DNA of 64,000 nt from Pseudomonadota bacterium (GTDB taxonomy: Bacteria; Pseudomonadota; Gammaproteobacteria; Burkholderiales; Thiobacillaceae): positions 107,523 through 171,522 of the forward strand of contig JAJZRU010000003.1 in NCBI GenBank assembly GCA_021802555.1, read 5' to 3'. A program made the translations under genes and the position numbers. Shown here piece after piece: positions 53,909 to 62,241 of this stretch (within the stretch, counting starts at the first letter, position 1; each line of letters starts with the position of its first letter). A model generated the notes under the pieces. The model had not been told where the DNA came from, ran no database searches, and was given only the letters and a program-made list of their open reading frames with translations.

Positions 53909-54075
53909 TACGACCACCCATAAGTTTCGCTATGTTCGACGCGCCCCGCATCGCCGATTGTCTTGTCGCGCATCCTCGCCATAGCTGCGGCTATGGCTGC
54001 GGTTCGCTTCGCGCACTCGGCGCTGCGCGGATGCGCGTCTCGGCATGTACGCAAGCTTATGGGTTGCCGTACTAG
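53905..54075. mobile_element. MITE-like element flanked by CTAG
   Basis: A 163-base element (53909-54071) bounded by 16-base imperfect terminal inverted repeats (TACGACCACCCATAAG and CTTATGGGTTGCCGTA; 14 of 16 pair) and by CTAG on both sides, a plausible 4-bp target duplication. The interior has an internal palindrome (GCCATAG...CTATGGC) and no reading frame for a transposase. The left CTAG contains the mcdB stop codon. It separates mcdB from the convergent cbbR. Confidence 0.65.
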
Positions 54076-54122
54076 CGGTGTCGGCGCTTCGGCCACCAGG
54101 TCCGCCGGGCTGATCTCACGCT

Positions 54123-55037
54123 TTAACCGGGCGCGAGGGACAAGACGGAGACGGCTTCGTCCAGAAGAAAGTTCTTGAAGGCCTGCGCAGCAGTGGACAG
54201 GCGCTTGTCCTTGCGGTGAACGATATACCAGTGGCGGCGGATGGGCAGGCCTTGCACATCCAGCAGCTTGAGCCGCTTCGCTTCCAGCTCCAGTTCCACC
54301 GTGTGCAGCGACACCACGCCCAGGCCGAGGCCGGCCTGCACGCCCTGCTTGATGGCCTCGGTGCTGCTCATTTCCATGCCGGTGTGGATGGCGACCCGGT
54401 GCGCCTCGAAGTAGCGCTCCATGGCGATGCGCGTGCCGGAGCCCTGCTCGCGCATCAGAAAGGTTTCTTTCTCCAGACGTTCGAGCGCGATGTTCTTCTC
54501 GCGTGCGAGGGGGTGGTGCACCGGGGCGATGACCACCAGGGGGTTGTCCATGAACGACTCGGCCACCAGATCCAGCCCCTCGGGCGGCCGCCCCATGATG
54601 GCCATGTCCATTTCGTTGTTGGCAAGCTGCACCAGCAGGGCCTGGCGGTTGGTCACGTTGAGGCGGACGGTGACGGTGGGAAAACGCTGGCTGAAGGTGG
54701 CCAGCAGCTGGGGCGCGAAATAGTTGGCTGTGCTGGCCACGGAAATTTTCAGCTTTCCCCGCTTGAGGCCTTTCAGCTCGGCCAGCACGGCCTCGGCCTC
54801 GGTGAGCTGCTGGGCGATCACGCGGCTGTAGTGATAGAGCTCATGCCCGGCCTCGGTGAGATAGATTTTCTTGCCCAGCTGCTCGAACAGGGCGGTGCCG
54901 ACGTTTTCCTCCAGCTGCTTGATCTGCATGGAGACGGCCGGCTGGGTGAGGTGCAATTCCTGGGCCGCGCGGGAAAAGCCGCGATGGCGCGCGACGGCCT
55001 CGAACACGGAAAGCTGGCGAAAAGTCAAATGCAGCAT
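54123..55037 (-). CDS. cbbR: CbbR-type LysR regulator (second copy)
   Basis: LysR protein of 304 residues: FRQLSVFEAVARHRGFSRAAQELHLTQPAVSMQIKQLEE, STANYFAPQLLATFSQRFP, NNEMDMAIMGRPPEGLD, and GSGTRIAMERYFEAHRVAI. Divergent from cbbL and almost certainly its activator. Compared with the first CbbR it lacks the basic C-terminal tail. Convergent with mcdB. Confidence 0.92.
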   Translation of the reverse strand: MLHLTFRQLSVFEAVARHRGFSRAAQELHLTQPAVSMQIKQLEENVGTALFEQLGKKIYLTEAGHELYHYSRVIAQQLTEAEAVLAELKGLKRGKLKISVASTANYFAPQLLATFSQRFPTVTVRLNVTNRQALLVQLANNEMDMAIMGRPPEGLDLVAESFMDNPLVVIAPVHHPLAREKNIALERLEKETFLMREQGSGTRIAMERYFEAHRVAIHTGMEMSSTEAIKQGVQAGLGLGVVSLHTVELELEAKRLKLLDVQGLPIRRHWYIVHRKDKRLSTAAQAFKNFLLDEAVSVLSLAPG

Positions 55038-55196
55038 GGGGTTGGCGGCAATCGGACAGGATATATAAGCAAAATATTATTCTAATCATCAAAAACTTTC
55101 ACTGTTACTTATATCACATGACGCCTATAGTTTGGGCTTCACGCCAGCGACCCCGGTCCGGCGTAAGAATTTTTTCTCTACTGATTGGAGGTTGTC
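55038..55196. promoter_or_regulatory. Divergent cbbR/cbbL control region
   Basis: AT-rich region with TTA-N7-TGA at 55109-55121 (CbbR core TNA-N7-TNA) and additional A/T half-sites at 55060-55090. GGAGGTTGTC precedes the cbbL ATG as Shine-Dalgarno. Promoters were not placed exactly. Confidence 0.6.
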
Positions 55197-56618
55197 ATGG
55201 CCGTCAAAACCTATAACGCCGGCGTGAAAGAGTACCGGCAGACTTACTGGATGCCCGAATACACACCGCTGGATACCGACATCCTGGCCGTGTTCAAGAT
55301 CACCCCGCAACCCGGCGTGGACCGCGAAGAAGCCGCCGCCGCCGTGGCCGCCGAATCCTCCACCGGCACCTGGACCACGGTGTGGACCGACCTCTTGACC
55401 GATCTGGACTACTACAAGGGCCGCGCCTATGCCATCGAGGACGTGCCCGGCGACGACACCTGCTTCTACGCTTTCATCGCCTATCCGATCGACCTGTTCG
55501 AAGAAGGCTCGGTGGTGAACGTGTTCACCTCGCTCGTGGGCAACGTATTCGGCTTCAAGGCCGTGCGCGCCCTGCGCCTGGAAGACGTGCGCTTCCCCAT
55601 CGCCTACGTGAAGACCTGCGGCGGCCCGCCCCAGGGCATTCAGGTCGAGCGCGACATCATGAACAAGTACGGCCGCCCGCTGCTGGGCTGCACGATCAAG
55701 CCGAAATTGGGCCTGTCTGCCAAGAACTACGGCCGCGCCGTATACGAGTGCCTGCGCGGCGGCCTGGACTTCACCAAGGACGACGAGAACGTCAACAGCC
55801 AGCCCTTCATGCGCTGGCGCGCGCGTTTCGACTTCGTGATGGAAGCCATCCACAAATCCGAACGCGAAACCGGCGAGCGCAAGGGCCACTACCTGAACTG
55901 CACCGCCCCCACGCCCGAAGAGATGTACAAGCGCGCCGAGTACGCCAAGGAAATCGGCGCGCCCATCATCATGCACGACTACATCACCGGCGGCTTCTGC
56001 GCCAACACCGGCCTGGCCAACTGGTGCCGCGACAACGGCATGCTGCTGCACATCCACCGCGCCATGCACGCCGTGCTGGACCGCAACCCGCACCACGGCA
56101 TCCACTTCCGCGTGCTGACCAAGATCCTCCGCCTCTCCGGCGGCGACCACCTGCACACCGGCACCGTGGTGGGCAAACTGGAAGGCGACCGCGCCTCCAC
56201 GCTGGGCTGGATCGACCTGCTGCGCGAGAGCTACGTCAAGGAAGACCGTTCGCGCGGTATCTTCTTCGACCAGGACTGGGGCTCCATGCCCGGCGCCTTC
56301 GCCGTCGCGTCCGGCGGCATCCACGTGTGGCACATGCCGGCGCTGGTCACCATCTTCGGTGACGATTCCGTGCTGCAGTTCGGCGGCGGCACCCTGGGCC
56401 ACCCGTGGGGCAACGCCGCCGGCGCCGCCGCCAACCGCGTCGCCCTGGAAGCCTGCGTGGAAGCCCGCAACCGCGGCGTGCCGATCGAGAAGGAAGGCAA
56501 GGCCGTGCTGGAGAACGCCGCCAAGTCCAGCCCCGAACTGAAGATCGCCATGGAAACCTGGAAAGAGATCAAGTTCGAGTTCGACACCGTCGACAAGCTG
56601 GACGTGGCACACAAGTAA
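55197..56618 (+). CDS. cbbL: RuBisCO large subunit, form IA
   Basis: Protein of 473 residues, the usual form I length. Active-site segments: [37 protein letters not shown] (carbamylated lysine), [35 protein letters not shown] and [10 protein letters not shown]. The N-terminus [20 protein letters not shown] and the closeness to what I recall of Halothiobacillus CbbL suggest the carboxysomal IA subgroup. However, it is organised as cbbLS-cbbQO with its own cbbR, and lies after the cso operon instead of before it. A palindromic repeat overlaps its stop codon. Confidence 0.97.
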   Translation: MAVKTYNAGVKEYRQTYWMPEYTPLDTDILAVFKITPQPGVDREEAAAAVAAESSTGTWTTVWTDLLTDLDYYKGRAYAIEDVPGDDTCFYAFIAYPIDLFEEGSVVNVFTSLVGNVFGFKAVRALRLEDVRFPIAYVKTCGGPPQGIQVERDIMNKYGRPLLGCTIKPKLGLSAKNYGRAVYECLRGGLDFTKDDENVNSQPFMRWRARFDFVMEAIHKSERETGERKGHYLNCTAPTPEEMYKRAEYAKEIGAPIIMHDYITGGFCANTGLANWCRDNGMLLHIHRAMHAVLDRNPHHGIHFRVLTKILRLSGGDHLHTGTVVGKLEGDRASTLGWIDLLRESYVKEDRSRGIFFDQDWGSMPGAFAVASGGIHVWHMPALVTIFGDDSVLQFGGGTLGHPWGNAAGAAANRVALEACVEARNRGVPIEKEGKAVLENAAKSSPELKIAMETWKEIKFEFDTVDKLDVAHK

Positions 56619-56686
56619 GGGAAGGGGGAAGGGCAACAGCGGGGTCGGGGTTTTACCCTTCCCCCTTCACTCTTCCCCCTTCCCTT
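56617..56686. repeat. Palindrome between cbbL and cbbS
   Basis: A perfect 15-base inverted repeat (AAGGGAAGGGGGAAG at 56617-56631; CTTCCCCCTTCCCTT at 56672-56686) encloses a 40-base loop with a further C/T block. It includes the last two bases of the cbbL stop codon and ends 31 bases before cbbS. Related to the repeat at rpe-gph. Confidence 0.85.
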
Positions 56687-56717
56687 GCCCAAACGTATAC
56701 CTACTGAGGAATAAGAC

Positions 56718-57074
56718 ATGTCTGAAATGATCGATTACAAAAGCCGCCTGAGCGACCCTGCCAGCCGCAAGTTCGAAACTTTCTCCTATCTGCCGGCCAT
56801 GAGCGCCGAGCAGATCAAGCAGCAAGTCGAGTACATCGTGAAGAAGGGCTGGAACCCCGCCATCGAGCACACCGAGCCCGAGCACCTGATGGACTCCTAC
56901 TGGTACATGTGGAAGCTGCCGATGTTCGGCGAAACCGACGTGGCACGCATCCTGGCCGAGGCCGAAGCCTGCCACAAGGCCAACCCGAACAACCACGTTC
57001 GCCTGGTCGGCTACGACAACTTCGCGCAAAGCCAGGGCGCGGCCATGGTGATCTACCGCGGCAAGACGATTTAA
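56718..57074 (+). CDS. cbbS: RuBisCO small subunit, form IA
   Basis: Protein of 118 residues: [50 protein letters not shown] and [23 protein letters not shown]. Completes the L8S8 enzyme. GAGGAATAAGAC gives a Shine-Dalgarno. A strong terminator follows 70 bases after the stop. Confidence 0.96.
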   Translation: MSEMIDYKSRLSDPASRKFETFSYLPAMSAEQIKQQVEYIVKKGWNPAIEHTEPEHLMDSYWYMWKLPMFGETDVARILAEAEACHKANPNNHVRLVGYDNFAQSQGAAMVIYRGKTI

Positions 57075-57143
57075 GCGCAACCCCGTAGCGGGATGCAGAC
57101 GCCCCGACACGGGGGCGCCGCGGCGCGGGTAATTCCGTAACAA

Positions 57144-57180
57144 AGCCCCCGTCGCCGCGAGGTGGCGGGGGCTTTTTGTT
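57144..57180 (+). terminator. Strong rho-independent terminator after cbbS
   Basis: A 13-pair GC-rich stem (AGCCCCCG... with ...GGGGGCT, two G-T pairs) closed by a GCGA tetraloop and followed by TTTTTGTTT. It separates cbbLS from cbbQO, so cbbQO expression would need read-through or its own promoter. Confidence 0.9.
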
Positions 57181-57315
57181 TATCCGCGAAGAGCCGCGAA
57201 ATCTTCGTGGCAAGCGATATGACCATCGCAAGAATTAACGCGATGGGCGATTCAGCCACCGGAAGAAATCTTCAAAAATTTTCTTCGCGTTGCTTCGCGG
57301 CCCTTCGCGGATAAA
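57179..57315. repeat. Inverted-repeat element upstream of cbbQ
   Basis: TTTATCCGCGAAGAGCCGCGAA (57179-57200) faces its near-perfect complement at 57294-57315 (21 of 22 bases). The 93-base interior has no gene. The element ends 24 bases before the cbbQ start and begins within the T-run of the cbbS terminator. It looks like a small dispersed repeat or MITE-like unit. Confidence 0.75.
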
Positions 57316-57339
57316 CAAGTTTTTCTCCAGGAGTCCAAT

Positions 57340-58143
57340 ATGAGCGACCTCACCCAGCAGTACCTGATCGAGAGGGAACCCTACTACCGCGCCGTCGCGG
57401 ACGAGGTCGAGCTGTACGAGGCCGCCTACTTCGTGCGCATGCCGATGATGCTCAAAGGCCCCACCGGCTGCGGCAAGACGCGCTTCGTGGAATACATGGC
57501 GTGGAAACTCAAGAAGCCCTTGATCACCGTCGCCTGCAACGAAGACATGACCGCCTCCGATCTGGTTGGCCGCTTTCTGCTCGACGCCCAGGGCACCCGC
57601 TGGCAGGATGGGCCGCTAGCCATCGCCGCCCGCTTTGGTGCCATCTGCTACCTGGATGAAGTCGTTGAAGCGCGCCAGGACACCACCGTGGTGATTCATC
57701 CGCTGACCGACAACCGCCGCGTGCTGCCGCTTGAGAAAAAGGGCGAGCTGATCCACGCCCATCCCGACTTCCAGCTGGTGATCTCCTACAACCCCGGCTA
57801 CCAGTCGCTGATGAAAGACCTCAAGCAGTCCACCAAGCAGCGTTTCGGCGCGCTGGACTTCAATTACCCCGAGCACGACATCGAGACCGAAATCGTCGCG
57901 CACGAAACCGGAGTGTCCAGAGAAATCGCGGACAAGCTCGTGTCCATCGCCGAACGCGCCCGCAACCTCAAGGGCCATGGCCTGGACGAAGGCATCTCCA
58001 CCCGCATGCTGGTGTACGGCGGCAGCCTGATCGCCAAGGGCGTGGACCCCAAGGCCGCCTGCCGCGTCGCGCTGGTGCGTCCGATCACCGACGACCCGGA
58101 TATGCGCGATGCGCTGGATGCGGCGGTTACCACGTTCTTTTAA
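57340..58143 (+). CDS. cbbQ: CbbQ, MoxR-type AAA+ RuBisCO activase ATPase
   Basis: Protein of 267 residues with Walker A GPTGCGKT (40-47), Walker B AICYLDEV (101-108), sensor segment VISYNPGYQ and the C-terminal lid. CbbQ hexamers, with CbbO, remodel inhibited RuBisCO by removing bound sugar phosphates. CCAGGAGT lies before the start. A palindromic repeat separates it from cbbO. Confidence 0.94.
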   Translation: MSDLTQQYLIEREPYYRAVADEVELYEAAYFVRMPMMLKGPTGCGKTRFVEYMAWKLKKPLITVACNEDMTASDLVGRFLLDAQGTRWQDGPLAIAARFGAICYLDEVVEARQDTTVVIHPLTDNRRVLPLEKKGELIHAHPDFQLVISYNPGYQSLMKDLKQSTKQRFGALDFNYPEHDIETEIVAHETGVSREIADKLVSIAERARNLKGHGLDEGISTRMLVYGGSLIAKGVDPKAACRVALVRPITDDPDMRDALDAAVTTFF

Positions 58144-58153
58144 ATTCGATTCA

Positions 58154-58228
58154 CCACAGAGGCACAGAGACACGGAGAAAATCGTTCCGTCTCAATTTGT
58201 TCTTCTCTGCGCCTCTGTGTCTCTGTGG
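58154..58228. repeat. CCACAGAG-type palindrome between cbbQ and cbbO
   Basis: CCACAGAGGCACAGAGACAC... at 58154-58177 faces CTCTGCGCCTCTGTGTCTCT... at 58205-58228 (20 of 24 paired, remaining positions mostly G-T capable in RNA). This kind of intergenic repeat is common in environmental proteobacteria. The cbbO Shine-Dalgarno (TAGGAG) begins immediately after the hairpin. Confidence 0.8.
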
Positions 58229-58240
58229 TAGGAGTTTGGC

Positions 58241-60670
58241 ATGTCCGTCAATCTCGACGATTACAAGGAACTGGTCGACGAACTCAGCTCCGAGTCGCAG
58301 GAGATCCTGCGCTCGACCTGGGCGGAGGCGACGAAGGTCTATTCCGCCCGCGGCCTGGACAACTACATCAAGGGCGCGGTGGCGCTGCGCGGCCTCGGCC
58401 GCGGCTGCAACTTGGTCGTCGCCTGGCTGGAAAGCGCGCCTCAGGTGGCCAAGGAGGTCGGCGAGGACGTGGTGGCCGATCTCGCCACCACGGCGTTGAC
58501 GCTGGCTTCGAAGACTTCCGGCGCGGTGATCGAAATGATGCTCGCCACCGCCCCCACTGCGGCCAGCCGCCTCGGCGACGCGACGCTGTTCGTCAAGTAT
58601 CTGCAATTCCTCAACACGCTGCTGGCGCAGGCGCCGCGCGGCATGCGTCCGATGCTGGAAAACCTGGACAAGCTGTTCGGCCAGCTCACCCTGGGCGGCC
58701 TGCGCCGCTGGGCCATGTGGGGCGCGCACGCGCACCGCACCAACTACGAGGAGCAGATCAAATACTTCGGCCTGGAGACGAAAGAATCCCTGGCCGTACT
58801 GCAGAGGGAGCGCAAGGGCACGCTGTTCGTCGACGTGCAGCGCCGCATCAACATGTATTTGCGCGCACTGTGGGCCCGCGACTTCTTCATGAAGCCGACC
58901 TCCGGCGACTTCGAAACGCGCGAAGGCTACAGGCCGTTCGTCGAGGACTATTTCATCCACCTGCCGGACGCCTACGATGACTTCGTCCCCCCTTCTCCCC
59001 CTGGGAGAGGGGTCGGGGGTGAGGGAGCAGCCGCTCCTTCTGCCACCGCAGCGCCTTCACCCCTAGCCCCTCTCCCCATGGGAGAGGGGAACAAGGTGGC
59101 CGGCCTCGAGGTGTACCGCGCCGCCGCCGCCCACGCTGCCGCGCACATCGTCTATACCAAGGAGCCCATTTCCGCCGAATCGCTCAACAACTGGCAGATG
59201 GCCGTGATCTCGGTGATCGAGGACGCGCGGGTGGAAACCCTCGCCATACGAAAATTTCCCGGCCTCAAGCAGCTGTGGTCCAAGCTGCACGTCATCACCC
59301 CGGACCAGGCCGGCACCGCCGGCGATTACCTGAACCGCCTGGCCCGCGCCCTGCTGGACGAAACCTACCGGGACGACGATCCCTGGATCGCCCAGGGCCG
59401 CGTGCTGTTCAAGGAAGCCGCGGACAGGCTGGGCGCCAATCAGAGCTCCTGGGATATCGGCGTCACCCTGGCGCATGCTTTTCTGGACAAGAGGATTCCC
59501 TTCAACCTGCGCACCGACGTGCTCATTGCGCCCTACCGCGACGACAACCGCTACTTCTGGGAATTCGAGGAATTCGATTTCGAGAAGGCGGCCGCTGCCG
59601 GCTACGACACCCAGAAGCAGGTGCGCAAGCACGTCAGCCTGATGGAAATGGTGAACGAGGTGGACAACGAACTCGCCGGCGACGACGCCCAGGAAATCTG
59701 GGTGCTGCCGACCGAGTTCTACCTCGACCAGGAAGGCGTCACCATAAACGAACTGGAAGGCAAGGAACCGGTTTCCGCGCCTTACCACTATTCCGAATGG
59801 GATTATCAGATTCAACTGGAGCGCCCGACCTGGGCCACGGTGCTGGAGAAGCGCGCCAGATCGGGCGATCTGCAAATCATCGACGACATCACCTCGCAGC
59901 ACAAGCGCCTCATCTCGCGCATGAAGTTCCTGCTCGATGCCATGCAGCCGCAGGGCGTGCAGCGCATCCGCAAGCTGGAGGACGGCGACGAGATCGACAT
60001 CAACGCCGCCATCCGTGCCGCCATCGACATCCGCATGGGCATGCAGCCCGACCCGCGCATCATGATGCGCAGCGTGCGCAAGACGCGCGACATCTCGGTG
60101 CTGGTGCTGCTCGACCTGTCGGAGTCCACCAACGAGAAAGTCGCCGGCCAGGAACATACCGTGCTGGAGCTCACCCGCCAGGCTTGCGTGCTGCTGTCCG
60201 ACGCCATCGCCAAAGTGGGCGATCCGTTCGCCGTCCACGGCTTTTGCTCCGACGGGCGGCACAATGTCGAGTACTTCCGCTTCAAGGATTTCGACCAGCC
60301 CTACGATGAAAAGCCCAAGGCCAGGCTCGCCGGCATGACCGGCCAGCTCTCCACGCGCATGGGCGCGGCGATCCGCCACGCATCCCACTATCTCAAGCTG
60401 CAGAAGTCGTCGAAGAAGCTGCTCATGGTAATCACCGACGGCGAGCCCGCCGACGTGGATGTGCGCGATCCGCAATACCTGCGCTACGACACCAAGAAAG
60501 CGGTGGAAGAAGCCGGCCGCGCCGGCATCGTCACCTACTGCATGAGCCTGGACCCGCGCGCCGACCAATACGTATCGCGCATCTTCGGCGCTAGAAACTA
60601 CATGGTGGTGGATCAGGTCGAGCGCCTGCCGGAGAAATTGCCGCTACTCTATGCCGGGCTCACGCGGTAA
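58241..60670 (+). CDS. cbbO: CbbO, von Willebrand factor A activase adaptor
   Basis: Protein of 809 residues. The C-terminal vWA domain contains the metal-ion-dependent adhesion site DLSES (Asp625, Ser627, Ser629) in VLVLLDLSESTNE. CbbO binds RuBisCO and links it to the CbbQ ring. A Pro/Gly-rich stretch (about residues 249-284, PPSPPGRGVGGEG ... PLPMGEG) is encoded by a palindromic CCCTCTCCC-type repeat that keeps the frame, separating the N-terminal helical region from the rest. Last gene of the cbbLSQO cluster. Confidence 0.93.
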   Translation: MSVNLDDYKELVDELSSESQEILRSTWAEATKVYSARGLDNYIKGAVALRGLGRGCNLVVAWLESAPQVAKEVGEDVVADLATTALTLASKTSGAVIEMMLATAPTAASRLGDATLFVKYLQFLNTLLAQAPRGMRPMLENLDKLFGQLTLGGLRRWAMWGAHAHRTNYEEQIKYFGLETKESLAVLQRERKGTLFVDVQRRINMYLRALWARDFFMKPTSGDFETREGYRPFVEDYFIHLPDAYDDFVPPSPPGRGVGGEGAAAPSATAAPSPLAPLPMGEGNKVAGLEVYRAAAAHAAAHIVYTKEPISAESLNNWQMAVISVIEDARVETLAIRKFPGLKQLWSKLHVITPDQAGTAGDYLNRLARALLDETYRDDDPWIAQGRVLFKEAADRLGANQSSWDIGVTLAHAFLDKRIPFNLRTDVLIAPYRDDNRYFWEFEEFDFEKAAAAGYDTQKQVRKHVSLMEMVNEVDNELAGDDAQEIWVLPTEFYLDQEGVTINELEGKEPVSAPYHYSEWDYQIQLERPTWATVLEKRARSGDLQIIDDITSQHKRLISRMKFLLDAMQPQGVQRIRKLEDGDEIDINAAIRAAIDIRMGMQPDPRIMMRSVRKTRDISVLVLLDLSESTNEKVAGQEHTVLELTRQACVLLSDAIAKVGDPFAVHGFCSDGRHNVEYFRFKDFDQPYDEKPKARLAGMTGQLSTRMGAAIRHASHYLKLQKSSKKLLMVITDGEPADVDVRDPQYLRYDTKKAVEEAGRAGIVTYCMSLDPRADQYVSRIFGARNYMVVDQVERLPEKLPLLYAGLTR
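58987..59092. repeat. Palindromic repeat pair inside cbbO, translated in frame
   Basis: Two inverted copies of a CTCCCCCTGGGAGAGGGG-GGGGTGAGGG type repeat flank a short Ala/Pro-coding spacer. Related units usually lie between genes; a similar one is inside the toxin gene near 62290-62330. Confidence 0.8.
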
Positions 60671-60882
60671 GCGCCGAATCGGCGCAAAGCATGCGATGCC
60701 CCGAGACACGGTAGTTAGCGTGAACAACGCGCGGCGCTGCCGCGTTCCCCGGTATGGTCTGGTCGGCAATGTGATTGTGTAAATATTCGCTGAGGCTGCG
60801 GCCACCCAGGCCGTTCGGAATTTCTATACAGACCCGCGTGCTACATTCGCGGCATCATTTCTTGTAGGCATCCGTCTCTTTC
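60671..60882. other. Intergenic region after cbbO
   Basis: Holds a GCGCCGA/TCGGCGC hairpin directly after the cbbO stop (60671-60685, no T-run) and a block at about 60715-60751 (TTAGCGTGAACAACGCG...) that closely resembles one end of the element inserted in the toxin gene at 62263. The remainder should contain the promoter of the PAP2 gene; none was located precisely. Confidence 0.5.
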
Positions 60883-61557
60883 ATGGATGTATCACCTTTC
60901 CGGTTCTGGCCCATCGTCACGCATCTCGGCAGCGCGGGGTTGATGCTGCCCGTCTTCGCCATTGTGGCGGGCGGCCTTTGGATTTCCCGGCGGCGCGCCG
61001 CCTTGTACACTTGGCTGCTGGCCCTCGCGGGCGGTGCCGCGCTCGTACTCGCCAGCAAACTGGCCTTCATGGGCTGGGGCATAGGCAGCGCCGCACTCGA
61101 TTTCACCGGCATCAGCGGCCACGCCACGCTGGCCGCCTCCATCCTGCCCATCTGGCTGGGCTGGCTGCTCGCCGCGCGCGGCGGGCGTTTCTCCATTCTT
61201 GGACTGGGTTTGGGGCTGCTGCTCGGCACGCTGGTCGCCATCTCGCGCGTGGTGCTGCATGCGCACAGCGTGAGCGAAGCGCTGGCAGGCTGGCTGCTGG
61301 GTTCGGCGGTGGCGCTCGCCGCCGCACGCGCGCTGGCCGGGCCGCTGCCCTGGTCGCGCTGGTCGCTGTTGGCCTTGCTGCCTTTGTCGCTGTCTGGGCA
61401 CGCGGCCACGGCCAATTACCTGCCGGCCTACCAATGGGAAGAGCACATCGCCATCTGGCTCTCCGGCCGCGCCACGCCTTATACGCGGGCCGACTTGTTG
61501 CGCGGCCGCATGGAGGGCGAAGTGCGCGCCGCGCCCGGCGCCGTCAGCGGCGCGTGA
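60883..61557 (+). CDS. PAP2-family membrane phosphatase, partly degenerate motifs
   Basis: Protein of 224 residues with five or six helices. PAP2 motif 2 appears as GISGHATL and motif 3 as SRVVLHAHSVSE, where the final aspartate is replaced by glutamate; motif 1 (KLAFMGWGIG) lacks the arginine-proline end. The His of SGH and the Arg and His of motif 3 are kept, so lipid-phosphate phosphatase activity is possible but not certain. A soluble C-terminal tail of about 40 residues follows. Unrelated to the cbb genes as far as can be seen. Confidence 0.75.
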   Translation: MDVSPFRFWPIVTHLGSAGLMLPVFAIVAGGLWISRRRAALYTWLLALAGGAALVLASKLAFMGWGIGSAALDFTGISGHATLAASILPIWLGWLLAARGGRFSILGLGLGLLLGTLVAISRVVLHAHSVSEALAGWLLGSAVALAAARALAGPLPWSRWSLLALLPLSLSGHAATANYLPAYQWEEHIAIWLSGRATPYTRADLLRGRMEGEVRAAPGAVSGA

Positions 61558-61571
61558 TCCCATGAGGTAAT

Positions 61572-61778
61572 TTAGGCATGCTCGGGAACGCTGAACATGG
61601 TCACCAGAGGATGCCTCGTCCCCGGAAGAGGGAACTCCGACAGATAGAGTGCTGTGGCCTCCTTCAGGTTGGCCAATGCCTCTTCGACCGTCTCGCCTTG
61701 GGGGGTGGTCCCCGTTTCAGGGTTCAGGGCGATGTAGCCGCCCTCTTCAGCAGGGGTGAGGACTGCAGTAAGCTCCAT
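61572..61778 (-). CDS. HicB-like antitoxin, solitary
   Basis: Protein of 68 residues: MELTAVLTPAEEGGYIALNPETGTTPQGETVEEALANLKEATALYLSE is the partially degraded RNase-H-like fold of HicB antitoxins. No HicA toxin gene is found on either side. Its upstream end faces an attC-like site, so it may be the last cassette of the array; no attC is seen beyond its stop codon, which overlaps TTTAGGC. Confidence 0.7.
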   Translation of the reverse strand: MELTAVLTPAEEGGYIALNPETGTTPQGETVEEALANLKEATALYLSEFPLPGTRHPLVTMFSVPEHA

Positions 61779-61827
61779 GGCGTACTCCTAGTGAGAAGGC
61801 CTATTGCCGCGCATTCCATGCTGTGGT

Positions 61828-61914
61828 GCCCGACGTTTGAGCTAACCGGCTGGACGCCGCAGGCGGCCAGTCCGAGCGGAACGAAGTGGAGCGATGTTGA
61901 GCGAGGTGTTGGGC
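61828..61914. repeat. attC-like site A
   Basis: Bounded by GCCCGAC (61828-61834) and GTTGGGC (61908-61914), the RYYYAAC/GTTRRRY-type core boxes of integron attC sites. The interior is an imperfect palindrome with GAGCTAACCGGCTGG...CCAGTCCGAGCG, shared with two further sites. Confidence 0.75.
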
Positions 61915-61926
61915 ATCTTTCGCGAG

Positions 61927-62241
61927 TTACCTGCCCGCGACCTCTAACAGCGCTTTAGGGTTCGTGCTGGCAATCGCCAGTAGTGTACGGGCGGCGCCAC
62001 TAGGTTGTTTACGGCCTTGCTCCCATCCCTGCAAGGTGCGAACCGAGACACCCAAAAGCGCGGCGAATTGGGACTGAGATAGCCCTGTTTTTTTGCGTGC
62101 CTCGATTACCGGCGACGTGACAACTTGAACATGCCCAGCCTTCATTTCGCGTACAGATTGCAACAACTCGGCCGCGAGGTCGCGCGTAGCTTCATATGCT
62201 GCCAAGTCAGTTTTGCTAAGTGGTTTACTCTTCGAGGGCAC
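61927..62241 (-). CDS. HigA-type helix-turn-helix antitoxin
   Basis: Protein of 104 residues. An N-terminal toxin-binding helix region (AAYEATRDLAAELLQSVREMKAG) is followed by a Cro/XRE domain (ARKKTGLSQSQFAALLGVSVRTLQGWEQGRKQPSG). It starts at a GTG with AAGGAG upstream; that ribosome binding site lies within the original toxin C-terminal codons. Partner of the interrupted toxin gene immediately upstream. Ends 13 bases before attC site A. Confidence 0.85.
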   Translation of the reverse strand: MPSKSKPLSKTDLAAYEATRDLAAELLQSVREMKAGHVQVVTSPVIEARKKTGLSQSQFAALLGVSVRTLQGWEQGRKQPSGAARTLLAIASTNPKALLEVAGR

